Shown here piece after piece: positions 63,719 to 64,000 of a stretch of DNA of 64,000 nt (positions within the stretch are counted from its first letter, which is position 1; each line of letters starts with the position of its first letter). The notes under the pieces were generated by a model. That model had not been told where the DNA came from, made no database searches, and saw only the letters and a list, made by a program, of their open reading frames with translations. Origin of the DNA: Thermophilibacter gallinarum (GTDB lineage: Bacteria > Actinomycetota > Coriobacteriia > Coriobacteriales > Atopobiaceae); contig NZ_JADCJZ010000001.1 of assembly GCF_014982725.1 (NCBI RefSeq), positions 558,001-622,000 of the forward strand, given 5' to 3'. The position numbers were made by a program, and so were the translations under genes.

Positions 63719-63970
63719 GTGAACCCGCTCAACGTCATCCTCACCATCCTGCTGTTCCTCTCCGGTGCGCTCACCGTGATCCTCGTGCTCATGCACTCCG
63801 GCAAGGGCACCGGCGTCTCGGAGATGATCGCGTCGTCGCTCTACAACTCCGGCACCGGCTCGGGCGTGCTCGAGAAGAACCTCAACCGCCTCACCGTGAT
63901 CACCACGGTGGTCTTCGTCCTGTGCGTGGTCGTCATGGCCCTGACGTTCCCCACCGGCACGCTCGGCTAG
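63719..63970 (+). CDS. secG: Preprotein translocase subunit SecG
   Basis: 83 residues with two hydrophobic helices (NVILTILLFLSGALTVILVL and TVITTVVFVLCVVVMALTF) joined by a loop containing LMHSGKGTGVSEMI, as in SecG. Auxiliary part of the SecYEG export channel. GTG at 63719 after AAGGAG. The pairing with glycolytic genes is common in Gram-positives. secG is the last gene in the window. Confidence 0.92.
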   Translation: MNPLNVILTILLFLSGALTVILVLMHSGKGTGVSEMIASSLYNSGTGSGVLEKNLNRLTVITTVVFVLCVVVMALTFPTGTLG

Positions 63971-64000
63971 GGCGAGAGGACATAGAACCACCGCGCCCCC

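Overview
The window is a high-GC (roughly 70% by eye) actinobacterial chromosome segment that is densely packed, with short intergenic gaps, GTG and TTG starts, and many stop/start overlaps. A type III glutamine synthetase, actinobacterial-style four-domain ribosomal protein S1, twin-arginine lipoproteins and WhiA next to RapZ fit the class Coriobacteriia (Olsenella, Atopobium, Collinsella and relatives). That placement is inference; there is no rRNA or other marker here to fix it. I saw no tRNA, rRNA, CRISPR array, transposase or phage gene.

Layout. 1-6.5 kb: the end of an ABC exporter, a zinc-dependent phospholipase-C-like protein, and an iron(III)/AfuA-type ABC importer (lipoprotein, fused double permease, ATPase). 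6.6-18.7 kb: rnhA-polA on the minus strand, then gltB-gltD and type III glnA, which form a nitrogen-assimilation block. 19.2-25 kb: a HAD hydrolase, rpsA, a small zinc-ribbon membrane protein and a NitT/TauT-type ABC importer. 25-34 kb: coaE with a lytic transglycosylase, a large TPR-like membrane protein divergent from uvrB, a lipase-like hydrolase, an MBL-fold hydrolase and Mrp. 34-41.8 kb: two FAD proteins, uvrA, a YbaK deacylase and a toxin-antitoxin-like pair. 42-50.2 kb: the histidine operon, led by a HisZ-HisG fusion, in the order ZG-D-C-B-H-A-F-I-E. 50.2-54 kb: an aspartate racemase and an ATP-grasp ligase (possible D-Asp cross-bridge supply), divergent from murJ. 54-60 kb: uvrC, nanE, a Gfo/Idh/MocA oxidoreductase, rapZ and whiA. 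60-64 kb: gap-pgk-tpi and secG.

The most unusual content lies between the genes. Many gaps carry long inverted repeats whose arm sequence is private to each locus. Four of them (9.9, 11.5, 24.8 and 24.9 kb) share a conserved core, GCGAGTTCT + inner stem + TGTCYGAGC, inside unrelated outer stems. One of these sits in frame inside gltB, as Rickettsia palindromic elements do. Other gaps (1.0, 19.1, 37.1, 48.3 and 63.4 kb) carry two or more direct copies of a private 15-25 nt word together with inverted copies of it. In addition, the octamer TTCTCGCC / GGCGAGAA occurs about fifty times by hand count, far more than base composition predicts. The repeat family, the in-frame gltB insertion and the octamer are the best candidates for undescribed biology here.
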